DNA from: JBBIII01 sp037446575
GTDB taxonomy: Bacteria > Bacteroidota > Ignavibacteria > UBA10030
Assembly (NCBI GenBank): GCA_037446575.1
Contig: JBBIII010000092.1
Coordinates: 1 to 8,549, forward strand
Direction: 5' to 3'
DNA: 8,549 bases
Positions 1 through 6,652 of this stretch are shown here, piece after piece (within the stretch, counting starts at the first letter, position 1; each line of letters begins with the position of its first letter). The notes below the pieces were generated by a model. The model was not told the DNA's origin, did not search any database, and saw only the letters and a program-made list of their open reading frames with translations. The position numbers and the translations under genes were made by a program.

Positions 1-10
1 AAATAACAAC

Positions 11-16
11 AAGGAG
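11..16 (+). promoter_or_regulatory. Shine-Dalgarno site of the OPT transporter gene
   Basis: AAGGAG lies five bases before the ATG at 22. This supports that ATG over the in-frame ATG at 40. It is the clearest ribosome binding site in the window. The promoter lies outside the left edge. Confidence 0.8.
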
Positions 17-21
17 TTCAT

Positions 22-2016
22 ATGGAACAACATACAACAATGAGCGGTCTTCCTGAAAATGCGTTTAAGGAACTAAAGCCGGGCGAAGAATATAAACCAA
101 TTATGGCGCCGGCGCAAACTTATCCCGAAGTTACAGTTTGGTCTGTAGCGTGGGGTTTAATAATGGCAGTGCTATTTTCTGCCGCGGCGGCTTACTCTGG
201 TCTTAAAATCGGTCAGGTGTTCGAAGCCGCTATTCCAATTGCAATTCTTGCCGTAGGTATTACCGGACTTGCAAAAAAAGCCAACGGTTTAGGACAGAAT
301 GTAATAATTCAATCAATCGGAGCTTGCTCCGGGGTGGTAGTAGCAGGCGCAATTTTTACGATTCCTGCGCTTTATATACTTGCTTTGCCGGCAAGTTATT
401 TTCAAATGTTTATTGCCTCTGCGCTCGGCGGATTTTTAGGAATTTTATTCCTTATCCCATTCCGTAAATATTTTGTTAAAGATATGCATGGAAAATTTCC
501 ATTTCCCGAAGCTACTGCCACTACAGAAATTTTAGTTGCTGGAGAAAAAGGGGGCAAAGGAGCAAAAGTTCTTGTTGTTAGCGGAATTATTGGCGGTTTG
601 TTCGATTTTGCGTTCAGTGCTTTCGGCTGGTGGTCCGAAGTTATCACAACCAGAATGTTTGCGTGGGGGCAAGCTCTCTCAGATCAAATGAAAATGGTAT
701 TCAAAGTAAATGTCTCCGCTATGGTGTTCGGTCTCGGTTATATAATAGGATTAAAATATGCGGTAATAATTGCGGCTGGTTCTTTTCTATCGTGGTTTGT
801 TCTTATTCCCTTATTTTATGAAATTGGACAGCACATAACAACTCCACTCGGCGCAACCGCCACAAAATTAATTTCGCAGATGAGTCCCGAAGAAATTTTC
901 CGTACTTATGTTCGTCAGATTGGTATAGGCGGCATTGCAATGGCTGGAATAATCGGAATTATTCGCTCATCAAAAATTATTAAGGGGGCATTCTCGCTTG
1001 CTTACAAAGAAATTGTGCATCACAAAACCGAAACGAAAACAACCATCCGCACGCAAACCGATTTAAAAATGTTGTGGATAGTTGTTTTGATTCTTCTAAC
1101 CGCAATTGCCATCTTCGCATTTTTTGTGATTGGTGTCGTGCCGACATTAATGCAAGCGATTGTAGCTTTACTTGTAGTAATAATAATTTCTTTTCTATTC
1201 ACAACTGTAGCCGCGAATGCCATCGCAATTGTTGGCACAAATCCTGTCTCAGGTATGACATTGATGACGCTCATACTTTCTTCATTTGTTTTAGTGCAAG
1301 TAGGATTAACCGGCGAATCTGGAATGGTAAGCGCGCTTATTATAGGCGGCGTAGTCTGCACTGCACTTGCAGTTGCTGGCGGATTTATTACTGATCTAAA
1401 GATAGGATATTGGCTCGGCTCAACACCCAAAAAACAGGAAACATGGAAATTTTTAGGCGTGCTTGTTTCAGCGGCAACTGTTGGCGGAGTAATTTTATTA
1501 TTGAATGAAACATACGGATTTACCGGCGAGCAGGCAATGGTTGCGCCTCAAGCGAACGCTATGGCGGCAGTCATTAAACCGCTAATGTCAAATGTGCCAA
1601 CCCCTTGGACGCTCTATATTGTCGGAGCTGTAATTGCGCTTTTGCTTGTTGCGCTTAAAGTTCCGCCATTGGCTTTTGCGCTTGGGATGTATATACCACA
1701 AGAGCTTAACACTCCGTTACTATTTGGCGGATTTATTGCGTGGCTTGTTTCTACTAGATCAAAAAATGAAAAACTAAACAACGCGCGTTTGCAACGCGGA
1801 ACTCTTATTGCGTCCGGTTTTATCGCAGGCGGCGCATTGTTAGGAGTGTTTAATGCATTTCTTAGATTTATTGATCAACAATGGTCTTTTGGATATGCGG
1901 GCTGGTTTAACGAACATTGGGCAGAATCCACAAATGGTGAAATTGCAGGGCTTACAATGTTTGCTTTGTTGTTTGCTTATGCTTTGTGGGATTCAATGAG
2001 AGCGAAAGAGGAATAA
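22..2016 (+). CDS. OPT-family oligopeptide transporter
   Basis: This is an integral inner-membrane protein of the OPT (oligopeptide transporter) family, which imports small peptides or peptide-like metal chelates, probably by cation symport. The 664 residues match the usual length of prokaryotic members. Many hydrophobic segments are visible, roughly 14-16, starting near residue 38. Family-like stretches include the PFPEATATTEILVAGEKGG region (160-178), GTNPVSGM (405-412), TDLKIGYWLGSTPKKQETWK (457-476) and GMYIPQELNTPLLFGG (555-570). The N-terminal 35 residues are hydrophilic and have no cleavable signal. The start is set by the AAGGAG site at 11-16. The gene is convergent with the next gene and ends just before a strong hairpin terminator. 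The substrate cannot be read from sequence; peptides or siderophore-like chelates are both possible. No peptidase gene is directly linked on the same strand, although an M49-like peptidase lies about 2 kb away on the other strand. Family assignment is firm. Confidence 0.93.
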   Translation: MEQHTTMSGLPENAFKELKPGEEYKPIMAPAQTYPEVTVWSVAWGLIMAVLFSAAAAYSGLKIGQVFEAAIPIAILAVGITGLAKKANGLGQNVIIQSIGACSGVVVAGAIFTIPALYILALPASYFQMFIASALGGFLGILFLIPFRKYFVKDMHGKFPFPEATATTEILVAGEKGGKGAKVLVVSGIIGGLFDFAFSAFGWWSEVITTRMFAWGQALSDQMKMVFKVNVSAMVFGLGYIIGLKYAVIIAAGSFLSWFVLIPLFYEIGQHITTPLGATATKLISQMSPEEIFRTYVRQIGIGGIAMAGIIGIIRSSKIIKGAFSLAYKEIVHHKTETKTTIRTQTDLKMLWIVVLILLTAIAIFAFFVIGVVPTLMQAIVALLVVIIISFLFTTVAANAIAIVGTNPVSGMTLMTLILSSFVLVQVGLTGESGMVSALIIGGVVCTALAVAGGFITDLKIGYWLGSTPKKQETWKFLGVLVSAATVGGVILLLNETYGFTGEQAMVAPQANAMAAVIKPLMSNVPTPWTLYIVGAVIALLLVALKVPPLAFALGMYIPQELNTPLLFGGFIAWLVSTRSKNEKLNNARLQRGTLIASGFIAGGALLGVFNAFLRFIDQQWSFGYAGWFNEHWAESTNGEIAGLTMFALLFAYALWDSMRAKEE

Positions 2017-2021
2017 ATAAT

Positions 2022-2056
2022 AAATGCGACGCATTTTCTTAGTGCGTCGCATTTTT
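2022..2056 (+). terminator. Intrinsic terminator, possibly bidirectional
   Basis: A perfect 12-bp stem (AAATGCGACGCA at 2022-2033 pairing with TGCGTCGCATTT at 2043-2054) has a 9-base loop and runs into a T tract (2052-2056). It begins five bases after the OPT stop codon. Read on the minus strand, the stem is followed by a T-rich stretch (TTTATTATTTATT), so it may also stop transcription of the convergent gene ending at 2099. Confidence 0.9.
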
Positions 2057-2098
2057 AGTCGCATTAACCTTATCAAAAGCAAACAACTTTTAGGAAGT

Positions 2099-3361
2099 TC
2101 AACTCCTATACTTCACTTGCGTTTCGGTCAACATCTTATGCGATAAATAAGAAATTGCTTCATCAGTTTGAGCTTGATTAAAGAAAAGGAAGTAGTAAGA
2201 ATGGCGAATTTTTTCATGCTTTGGGCATATATCCGGTCTAAAATCTGAAAGTTCCTCTACAAAATCCAAAATTTTTTCTATAATCTGAGGGGCAATATAA
2301 CAGCGTGCTATAAGCATTCTAAGATAGCGTTGACGCAAATTAACAAGATGCTGTTGCGTTATTAATTCTTGGTGATTATTCTTCGAATTTTTCTCTAATT
2401 CATTACACAGAAATTGGTCTTTAATTCTTTTCATGATTTTGATTTGAGTATATGTAAATTCTTTTTCCATATAACTAAATTTATCACTCATTTTTATTAC
2501 TTTTCCACCAAGCGGACCTGAATCGTATCTCCGGTTCAGCTTATCCTTTTTACCGATTACAATGTAATCCTTCTTAAATTTCTTAGGAACAATTTCTCCT
2601 GTAGTAACGCCCTGATATCCTTCAGGTTTAAAACCTGGGAACCATCTCTGTACTTCATCATTCCACCACCATTCGCTCCTTTGCTCATACCATTCAAAAA
2701 CGCTCTTAACTTTTTCTTCTATACTTTTTTTCTCATTAATAAAATCCTGAATTCCATCCGAACGATATGCTCTTTCGACTGTTGCTTTAAGCAATGGACT
2801 TAACATCTCAACTGTATTTTCATAACCATAATTTGAGAACAACTCTGCCGAATCTGGACTATTACTTAATTTACGGAAAAGCTCATCATGCCGCTTTTTA
2901 TCCTCTACCCACTCAGTAAAGTTTTCATATCCTACATGCTCATCTAATTTTTTTATGAAAGGAATAAATCTGAGTTTCTCAAGAAGTTGAGCGCACTTAT
3001 CAAATTCTATGTCAGTTCCCTTTTGAACAAATTGGCGCATTAAGCTGTAAAGGCTCTCGCCCCCATATCTCTCTATTACAATTCCCGGCAGTAGATCAGA
3101 AATATTTGCTAATAATTGAGGCGAATAAAAATTTGCAAACTCGTTTATATCGACAAACGTAGTAAAATCTCGCGCTATGAAATCAAATTCCTCGTCCTTA
3201 GAAAATTTCTTCCACAACTGATCCATTGCATAATTAACAACAGTGCTAATCTGTAAATCAAGATCTCTTTCTAATTGATGTTTATATACATCTTCTCTCT
3301 TTTTTTGTTCTTCCTGTAGATGCCGTGCTTTATCTTCAATATTTTCATTTATTTCGGTCAT
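2099..3361 (-). CDS. Hypothetical protein, about 420 residues, soluble, unrecognised family
   Basis: I do not recognise this protein. It has no signal peptide and no membrane segment, so it is probably cytoplasmic. The N-terminal 35 or so residues from MTEINEN are highly charged and likely form a coiled coil. The rest is rich in predicted-helical charged segments. A tryptophan-rich patch (SEWWWNDEVQRWFPGFKPEG) lies near residues 229-248 and is followed by a basic stretch (KKFKKDYIVIGKKDKLNRR). A GYEN motif occurs twice, about 35 residues apart. No nucleotide-binding, metal-binding or nuclease motif is obvious. I place the start at the ATG at 3361, 22 bases after the DUF192 stop. A longer in-frame ATG at 3427 would give 442 residues but would overlap the DUF192 gene by 44 bases. 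Neither start has a good Shine-Dalgarno. The close spacing suggests co-transcription with DUF192, but this looks like an accessory gene. An intact frame of this length with biased composition makes it very likely a real gene. Confidence 0.8.
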   Translation of the reverse strand: MTEINENIEDKARHLQEEQKKREDVYKHQLERDLDLQISTVVNYAMDQLWKKFSKDEEFDFIARDFTTFVDINEFANFYSPQLLANISDLLPGIVIERYGGESLYSLMRQFVQKGTDIEFDKCAQLLEKLRFIPFIKKLDEHVGYENFTEWVEDKKRHDELFRKLSNSPDSAELFSNYGYENTVEMLSPLLKATVERAYRSDGIQDFINEKKSIEEKVKSVFEWYEQRSEWWWNDEVQRWFPGFKPEGYQGVTTGEIVPKKFKKDYIVIGKKDKLNRRYDSGPLGGKVIKMSDKFSYMEKEFTYTQIKIMKRIKDQFLCNELEKNSKNNHQELITQQHLVNLRQRYLRMLIARCYIAPQIIEKILDFVEELSDFRPDICPKHEKIRHSYYFLFFNQAQTDEAISYLSHKMLTETQVKYRS

Positions 3362-3383
3362 ATAAATATTTATACATTGATTG

Positions 3384-3926
3384 TTAAAATGTTTTCCAGC
3401 TAATTCGGTCTCCTTCTTTAATGCCATACTTGTCGGTTAGCCCGGCATTTACTTCTAATACTAAAAGAGCTAATCCTGTCGAAGAATAATTATCATCCGA
3501 AAATGGCTTTGTGTTTTTATGGATTGTGATAATTCTTCCTGTTTTGTCAATAAAAATAATGTCGAGAGGAAGAATCGTATTCCGCATCCAGAAAGAAGCA
3601 TAATGTTCTTCTTCAAAAACAAACAACATTCCTTCTCTCTCGCCAATAATTGTTCTCCCCATTAGTCCAATTTCTCGTTTGCTTTCATCATCAGCAATTT
3701 CTATATCAATTGTAATAATTGTGTCGCCATTACTTCTTACAATAGTAAGTTCACCTTGCTTTTTAAATAATGACGTCATAGAAGTTTTGTTAGTATCGTT
3801 TTCAGATTTTCTACAAGAAAATAATATTGCTGTAGTAACGGCAATTATTGTTATTGAAATCCATATTTGCATTTTCCGCCCCGTTCTTAATTTCTTACGA
3901 TTCAATTGAAATTTTTCTTTTCTCAT
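3384..3926 (-). CDS. DUF192 family lipoprotein
   Basis: This is a DUF192 family protein of 180 residues with an N-terminal export signal. A basic n-region (KLRTGRK) is followed by a hydrophobic core (residues 20-36) and LFSC, making Cys38 the likely lipidated residue. The mature part is therefore probably tethered to the envelope. DUF192 hallmarks are present in order: KREIGLMGR (83-91), GMLFVF (99-104), FWMRNT (112-117), LPLDIIFID (119-127) and VLEVNAG (156-162), close to the common VLELNAG pattern. The biochemical function of DUF192 is not established, and I do not assign one. An internal ATG at residue 19 would remove the basic n-region and is less likely as the start. The gene follows the M49-like gene on the same strand after 80 bases that contain an inverted repeat. 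It is 22 bases upstream of the unrecognised gene. Confidence 0.9.
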   Translation of the reverse strand: MRKEKFQLNRKKLRTGRKMQIWISITIIAVTTAILFSCRKSENDTNKTSMTSLFKKQGELTIVRSNGDTIITIDIEIADDESKREIGLMGRTIIGEREGMLFVFEEEHYASFWMRNTILPLDIIFIDKTGRIITIHKNTKPFSDDNYSSTGLALLVLEVNAGLTDKYGIKEGDRISWKTF

Positions 3927-3936
3927 GCCTGTTATT

Positions 3937-3984
3937 CTCTTAATCTAATTAATATAAATTCTTTTTTCTCTTCAGATTAATGAG
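3937..3984 (-). repeat. Imperfect inverted repeat ahead of the DUF192 gene
   Basis: CTCTTAATCT (3937-3946) pairs with AGATTAATGAG (3974-3984), leaving one unpaired base and a 27-base spacer. It lies 11 bases upstream of the DUF192 start. It is AT-rich and has no T tract after it, so it does not look like a standard terminator for the M49-like gene. A leader structure or an operator is possible, and chance is also possible in such AT-rich DNA. Confidence 0.3.
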
Positions 3985-4006
3985 CATCAATTAATAAAAC
4001 GCTAAA

Positions 4007-5704
4007 TCACCTAATGCTTTCTGCCGTTTTTGGTACAAGAATAAACTTTGGTTCGATATCAATTGGAATTGCGCCGGCAAGTTTAGTTAGCGCACGCTGC
4101 ATCGCCGGATGAATAATCGCATATCGGTCAATCATTGCTTTGGCTTTCTTATATGAGCCTTCAGCTTGCAATGTTAAAATTTCTCCGGCAAGTTTAGTTG
4201 AAGCTTTCTTAATCCTTGAATAATCGATGCTGAACACGCCGGAAGTCTCATCGATTCGTATTGCTCCCTCAATTGTAAGGTAGTTAAATTGAATAGCAAC
4301 GCCTTTGCCATGCGCTCCGTTAATTCCAAATCTTACAGAGCGGAACATGCTTGCAAGAAATGTCGTGTACATTTCTTCCTCCATTTTCTTATCGATTAAT
4401 CCTTTATCAATAAGATATTGAAGAGCAAATAATCCGGTAATATCAGCTTTTGCTTCTTCAATTGCTGAATACAGCTCCTTAAGCTCCTGACGCACATTTG
4501 TTTTTCTTCCATCAATTATAATTCCATGTGGACCGAGTCCGTGTACTAATTCATGAGCAAGAATATGAGTGAAAAACGCATCGAATGTAACTTTTGATTG
4601 TTGTAACGGATCTAAGACAACTTTAGAAATTGGAACGAGCACCTTGTTAAATTTTGCCTCTTGCATATTTTTTAACATCACTCGTTTAGCGCCTTTTTCA
4701 CGAATTACTCGCTCATCATTCGGAAGATTGAACGCCGCAGTTTGAACGCCTCTATTTCCTTCGCCAGCCGCATAAATGACATCCACAACACGGATTGGCG
4801 ACATTGGAGCTATTTTTGGATTTCTATATTTTGGATCTATTGGCAAATTATTTTCTATTTCCTGCAAATAGTTGCCGAACTTTTTTAACTTATCGGTTTC
4901 TGCATCGTCCCGTAATGTAACAAAAGCTTCAAACGCCGCTTTATAATTATATAACTCGTCCATGTAAGTTTCATAAGGACCAATTGTTAAATCAATTGGC
5001 GCATCTAATTCTAACCAAGCAACATCGCTGGCATAGTAATCGTTGCTTAAGAAAGCATCTGCCCGACTTATAAGATATTTTTTCAAAGTTTTGTTATTTG
5101 TTAGTTTTGCGGCATCTTTAAGATGCTTAGCCGCAGGGGCAAGCCATTCTTTATATTCGTGGCTATATGGGATTGTCTTCAATGCTCCATTTTTATCACG
5201 CCTGATTACAAAGAAAAATCCTGTGGCTTTCTCTAGTTCTTTTTTCTTTAAAGTTGTAATCCAGTTTTCAAATTCTTTTTTTGTCATATCTTCCGGGTAA
5301 TAATTAGCGCAGGCAGGTCTTTCTTTTGGTGCATTTGTTACAAATGATTCGTTATTATCGAGCATTGACCAGGGACCCATGTTAATTAGGAAGTAGTGCA
5401 ACCGAGCTTTGCCTTCTGCAGACGTGTCCGTCTCTAACTTTTTAAGAAGCTCAGGATTTCCACTCCAGACTTGCCGCAAATAAATTGGGTCCATCAAGCG
5501 TGCCGCTTCTATTATCTTTTCTAAAGCTTTTCTATCTTCTGCTGAAAGAGCAGAAATATCGGCATATATTTCGGTAGGTGCGAAGCGCGCAATTTTTTGC
5601 TGAAGACTCATAGCTTGTGTTTCCTTTTGTTTTTCAACTTTCTTGCAAGAAATTATCGACAGAACTATTAAGGTTATTGACGCATAGAATAATAGGTTTT
5701 TCAT
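4007..5704 (-). CDS. M49-like (dipeptidyl-peptidase III-type) zinc peptidase, predicted lipoprotein
   Basis: This is a probable zinc metallopeptidase related to dipeptidyl-peptidase III (family M49), which releases dipeptides from peptide N-termini. Counted from the ATG at 5704, the zinc site is HELVH (384-388), followed by GLGPHG, and the third ligand is in EEAKAD (416-421), matching the EECRAE/D-type motif of M49. Upstream, the NLPNDERV block (326-333) also fits bacterial relatives. The N-terminus is a lipoprotein signal: MKNLLFYASITLIVLSIISC, with the Cys at residue 20 followed by lysines. This predicts an envelope-anchored, periplasm- or surface-facing enzyme, unlike the cytosolic classical enzymes. 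The frame also opens at GTG 5713, but the ATG gives a normal signal peptide. There is no clear Shine-Dalgarno. Classical M49 enzymes have a six-residue HExxGH motif; the five-residue form here is as described for Caldithrix abyssi DPP III. Databases often mislabel such proteins as dihydrofolate reductase or Nudix hydrolase, and neither fits. At 565 residues the gene appears intact. Confidence 0.85.
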   Translation of the reverse strand: MKNLLFYASITLIVLSIISCKKVEKQKETQAMSLQQKIARFAPTEIYADISALSAEDRKALEKIIEAARLMDPIYLRQVWSGNPELLKKLETDTSAEGKARLHYFLINMGPWSMLDNNESFVTNAPKERPACANYYPEDMTKKEFENWITTLKKKELEKATGFFFVIRRDKNGALKTIPYSHEYKEWLAPAAKHLKDAAKLTNNKTLKKYLISRADAFLSNDYYASDVAWLELDAPIDLTIGPYETYMDELYNYKAAFEAFVTLRDDAETDKLKKFGNYLQEIENNLPIDPKYRNPKIAPMSPIRVVDVIYAAGEGNRGVQTAAFNLPNDERVIREKGAKRVMLKNMQEAKFNKVLVPISKVVLDPLQQSKVTFDAFFTHILAHELVHGLGPHGIIIDGRKTNVRQELKELYSAIEEAKADITGLFALQYLIDKGLIDKKMEEEMYTTFLASMFRSVRFGINGAHGKGVAIQFNYLTIEGAIRIDETSGVFSIDYSRIKKASTKLAGEILTLQAEGSYKKAKAMIDRYAIIHPAMQRALTKLAGAIPIDIEPKFILVPKTAESIR

Positions 5705-5735
5705 TTCTATCACAATAATTAATTAAACAATCTTT

Positions 5736-5763
5736 ATTACAATTTGGAAAACAGAGATTGCAA
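5736..5763 (-). promoter_or_regulatory. Candidate sigma-70-type promoter for the M49-like gene
   Basis: On the minus strand, TTGCAA (5763-5758, 4 of 6 matches to the -35 consensus) is followed after 16 bases by TGTAAT (5741-5736, 5 of 6 matches to the -10). This would start transcription near 5729, about 25 bases before the ATG at 5704. The DNA is AT-rich, and the host's promoter consensus may differ from the classical one, so this is tentative. Confidence 0.35.
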
Positions 5764-5801
5764 TATCAAGTAATTTGATTGGCGGTTTTAATATTTAAGA
5801 A

Positions 5802-6494
5802 TTATTTAGAACGAATTAGGGGCACAAAACGGACTGGAAGTATATTTTGTTTTTCAATTCGATTACCGCTCTTTTTGACAACAATTAAAGACTGCACAAA
5901 TAAAGTTGATCCAACCGGAATTACCATTATACCTCCATCTTTCAATTGCTCAACTAACGGTTGTGGAATATGTTCAGCCGCCGCAGTTACTATAATAGCG
6001 TCAAAAGGGGCCGCTTCTTGCCAACCTAAGTAACCGTCGCCGCATCGCACGTGTATGTTTTTGTACCCGAGCCGCTCCAAACGCTTTGTTGCAGACTTTG
6101 TTAAGGATGAAAGTATTTCAATTGTATATACTGTATCTACTATCTCGGCAAGAATTGCCGCCTGATAACCTGAACCGGTTCCGACTTCTAATACTCGCAT
6201 TCCTTTACGCGGTTTAATTAGTTCGGTCATCAAAGCAACTATATAAGGTTGGGAAATAGTTTGATTGTCTTCGATTGGAAGCGGAGTATCTTCGTATGCG
6301 TATTTTAAGTATTGAGTGAGAACAAATTCGTGGCGCGGCACCTTTCTCATTGCTTCGAGTGTGTTAAAATCTTGAACTCCTCTTGCGACAATTTGTTCCT
6401 TAACCATTTCTTGGCGCGCTGAATAAAATTTATCTGTTTGGGATTTTGCACCGCAAGAAATTAAAAAGGCGACGATAAAAAAACAAGTTTTCAT
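5802..6494 (-). CDS. pcm: Protein-L-isoaspartate O-methyltransferase, exported form
   Basis: This enzyme transfers a methyl group from S-adenosylmethionine to L-isoaspartyl residues in damaged proteins, starting their repair to normal aspartyl linkages. The PCMT core is clear: MVKEQIVARGV (30-40), MRKVPRHEFV (49-58), AYEDTPLPI (66-74), QTISQPYIVALMTE (78-91), the SAM-binding glycine loop VLEVGTGSGYQAA (101-113), the acidic YTIEI strand (123-127), GDGYLGW (152-158), FDAIIVTAAAEHIP (164-177) and the C-terminal PVRFVPL (220-226). The first 20 residues are unusual: MKTCFFIVAFLISCGAKSQ is a signal sequence with an LISC lipobox at Cys14, so the enzyme is probably exported and possibly lipidated. 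Exported PCMTs are known in several Gram-negative lineages. The segment before QTIS reads IEDN instead of the common IGxG or IGYN. The gene lies between rhlE and the M49-like gene on the same strand. The total of 230 residues equals a normal PCMT plus a signal peptide. Confidence 0.95.
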   Translation of the reverse strand: MKTCFFIVAFLISCGAKSQTDKFYSARQEMVKEQIVARGVQDFNTLEAMRKVPRHEFVLTQYLKYAYEDTPLPIEDNQTISQPYIVALMTELIKPRKGMRVLEVGTGSGYQAAILAEIVDTVYTIEILSSLTKSATKRLERLGYKNIHVRCGDGYLGWQEAAPFDAIIVTAAAEHIPQPLVEQLKDGGIMVIPVGSTLFVQSLIVVKKSGNRIEKQNILPVRFVPLIRSK

Positions 6495-6504
6495 AATTGA
6501 TATA

Positions 6505-6517
6505 ATGCTTTAAGCAT
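6505..6517. repeat. Short palindrome upstream of pcm
   Basis: ATGCTT and AAGCAT flank a single central T, giving 6-bp arms, 11 bases upstream of the pcm ATG. It would overlap the transcription start predicted by the weak promoter candidate at 6518-6546. It may be an operator half-site pair or chance. Confidence 0.25.
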
Positions 6518-6546
6518 AAAATATTGTTTCAACATAAAACATGCAA
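6518..6546 (-). promoter_or_regulatory. pcm: Weak candidate promoter for pcm
   Basis: On the minus strand TTGCAT (6546-6541) is separated by 17 bases from TATTTT (6523-6518). The matches are 3 of 6 and 4 of 6 to the classical boxes, so the spacing is good but the sequence is poor. It is listed because a separate promoter is expected after the possible rhlE terminator. Confidence 0.2.
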
Positions 6547-6576
6547 CAATAAAAACCGCTTCTTAAATACGAAGAT

Positions 6577-6608
6577 AAAAAAAATAAGATCGGAAGTAAA
6601 AGCTTCCC
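6577..6608 (-). terminator. Candidate terminator downstream of rhlE
   Basis: On the minus strand GGAAG (6607-6603) and CTTCC (6596-6592) form a 5-bp stem with a 6-base loop. An 8-T tract (6584-6577) follows 7 bases after the stem. It sits about 45 bases after the rhlE stop codon. The stem is short and the T tract is offset, so efficiency is uncertain. Confidence 0.35.
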
Positions 6609-6652
6609 ATAAAATTTATCCGCCTCTGAAATTATAAAAATTATTTGCGTTG

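Noticed and set aside
1020..1430. A 136-residue minus-strand open frame and a 106-residue plus-strand frame (1074-1394) within the OPT transporter gene.
   Set aside because: Both lie entirely within the confident OPT reading frame and look like its antisense or shifted translation; no family features are present.
2475..2495. Possible HEPN-type Rx4-6H toxin motif in the orphan protein (for example RPDICPKH near its C-terminus, encoded at about 2216-2242).
   Set aside because: The spacing can be forced to fit, but the stretch contains two prolines and a cysteine where HEPN has a helix, and no antitoxin-like partner gene is adjacent.
3410..3415. AAGGAG on the minus strand as ribosome binding site of the orphan gene.
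   Set aside because: It is about 48 bases from the ATG at 3361 and downstream of the ATG at 3427, and no start codon follows within the normal distance. It is part of DUF192 codons for Glu-Gly.
5766..5780. Short inverted repeat ATCAA-GTAAT-TTGAT after the pcm stop codon, considered as a terminator.
   Set aside because: The stem is only five A/T-rich pairs and no T tract follows on the minus strand.
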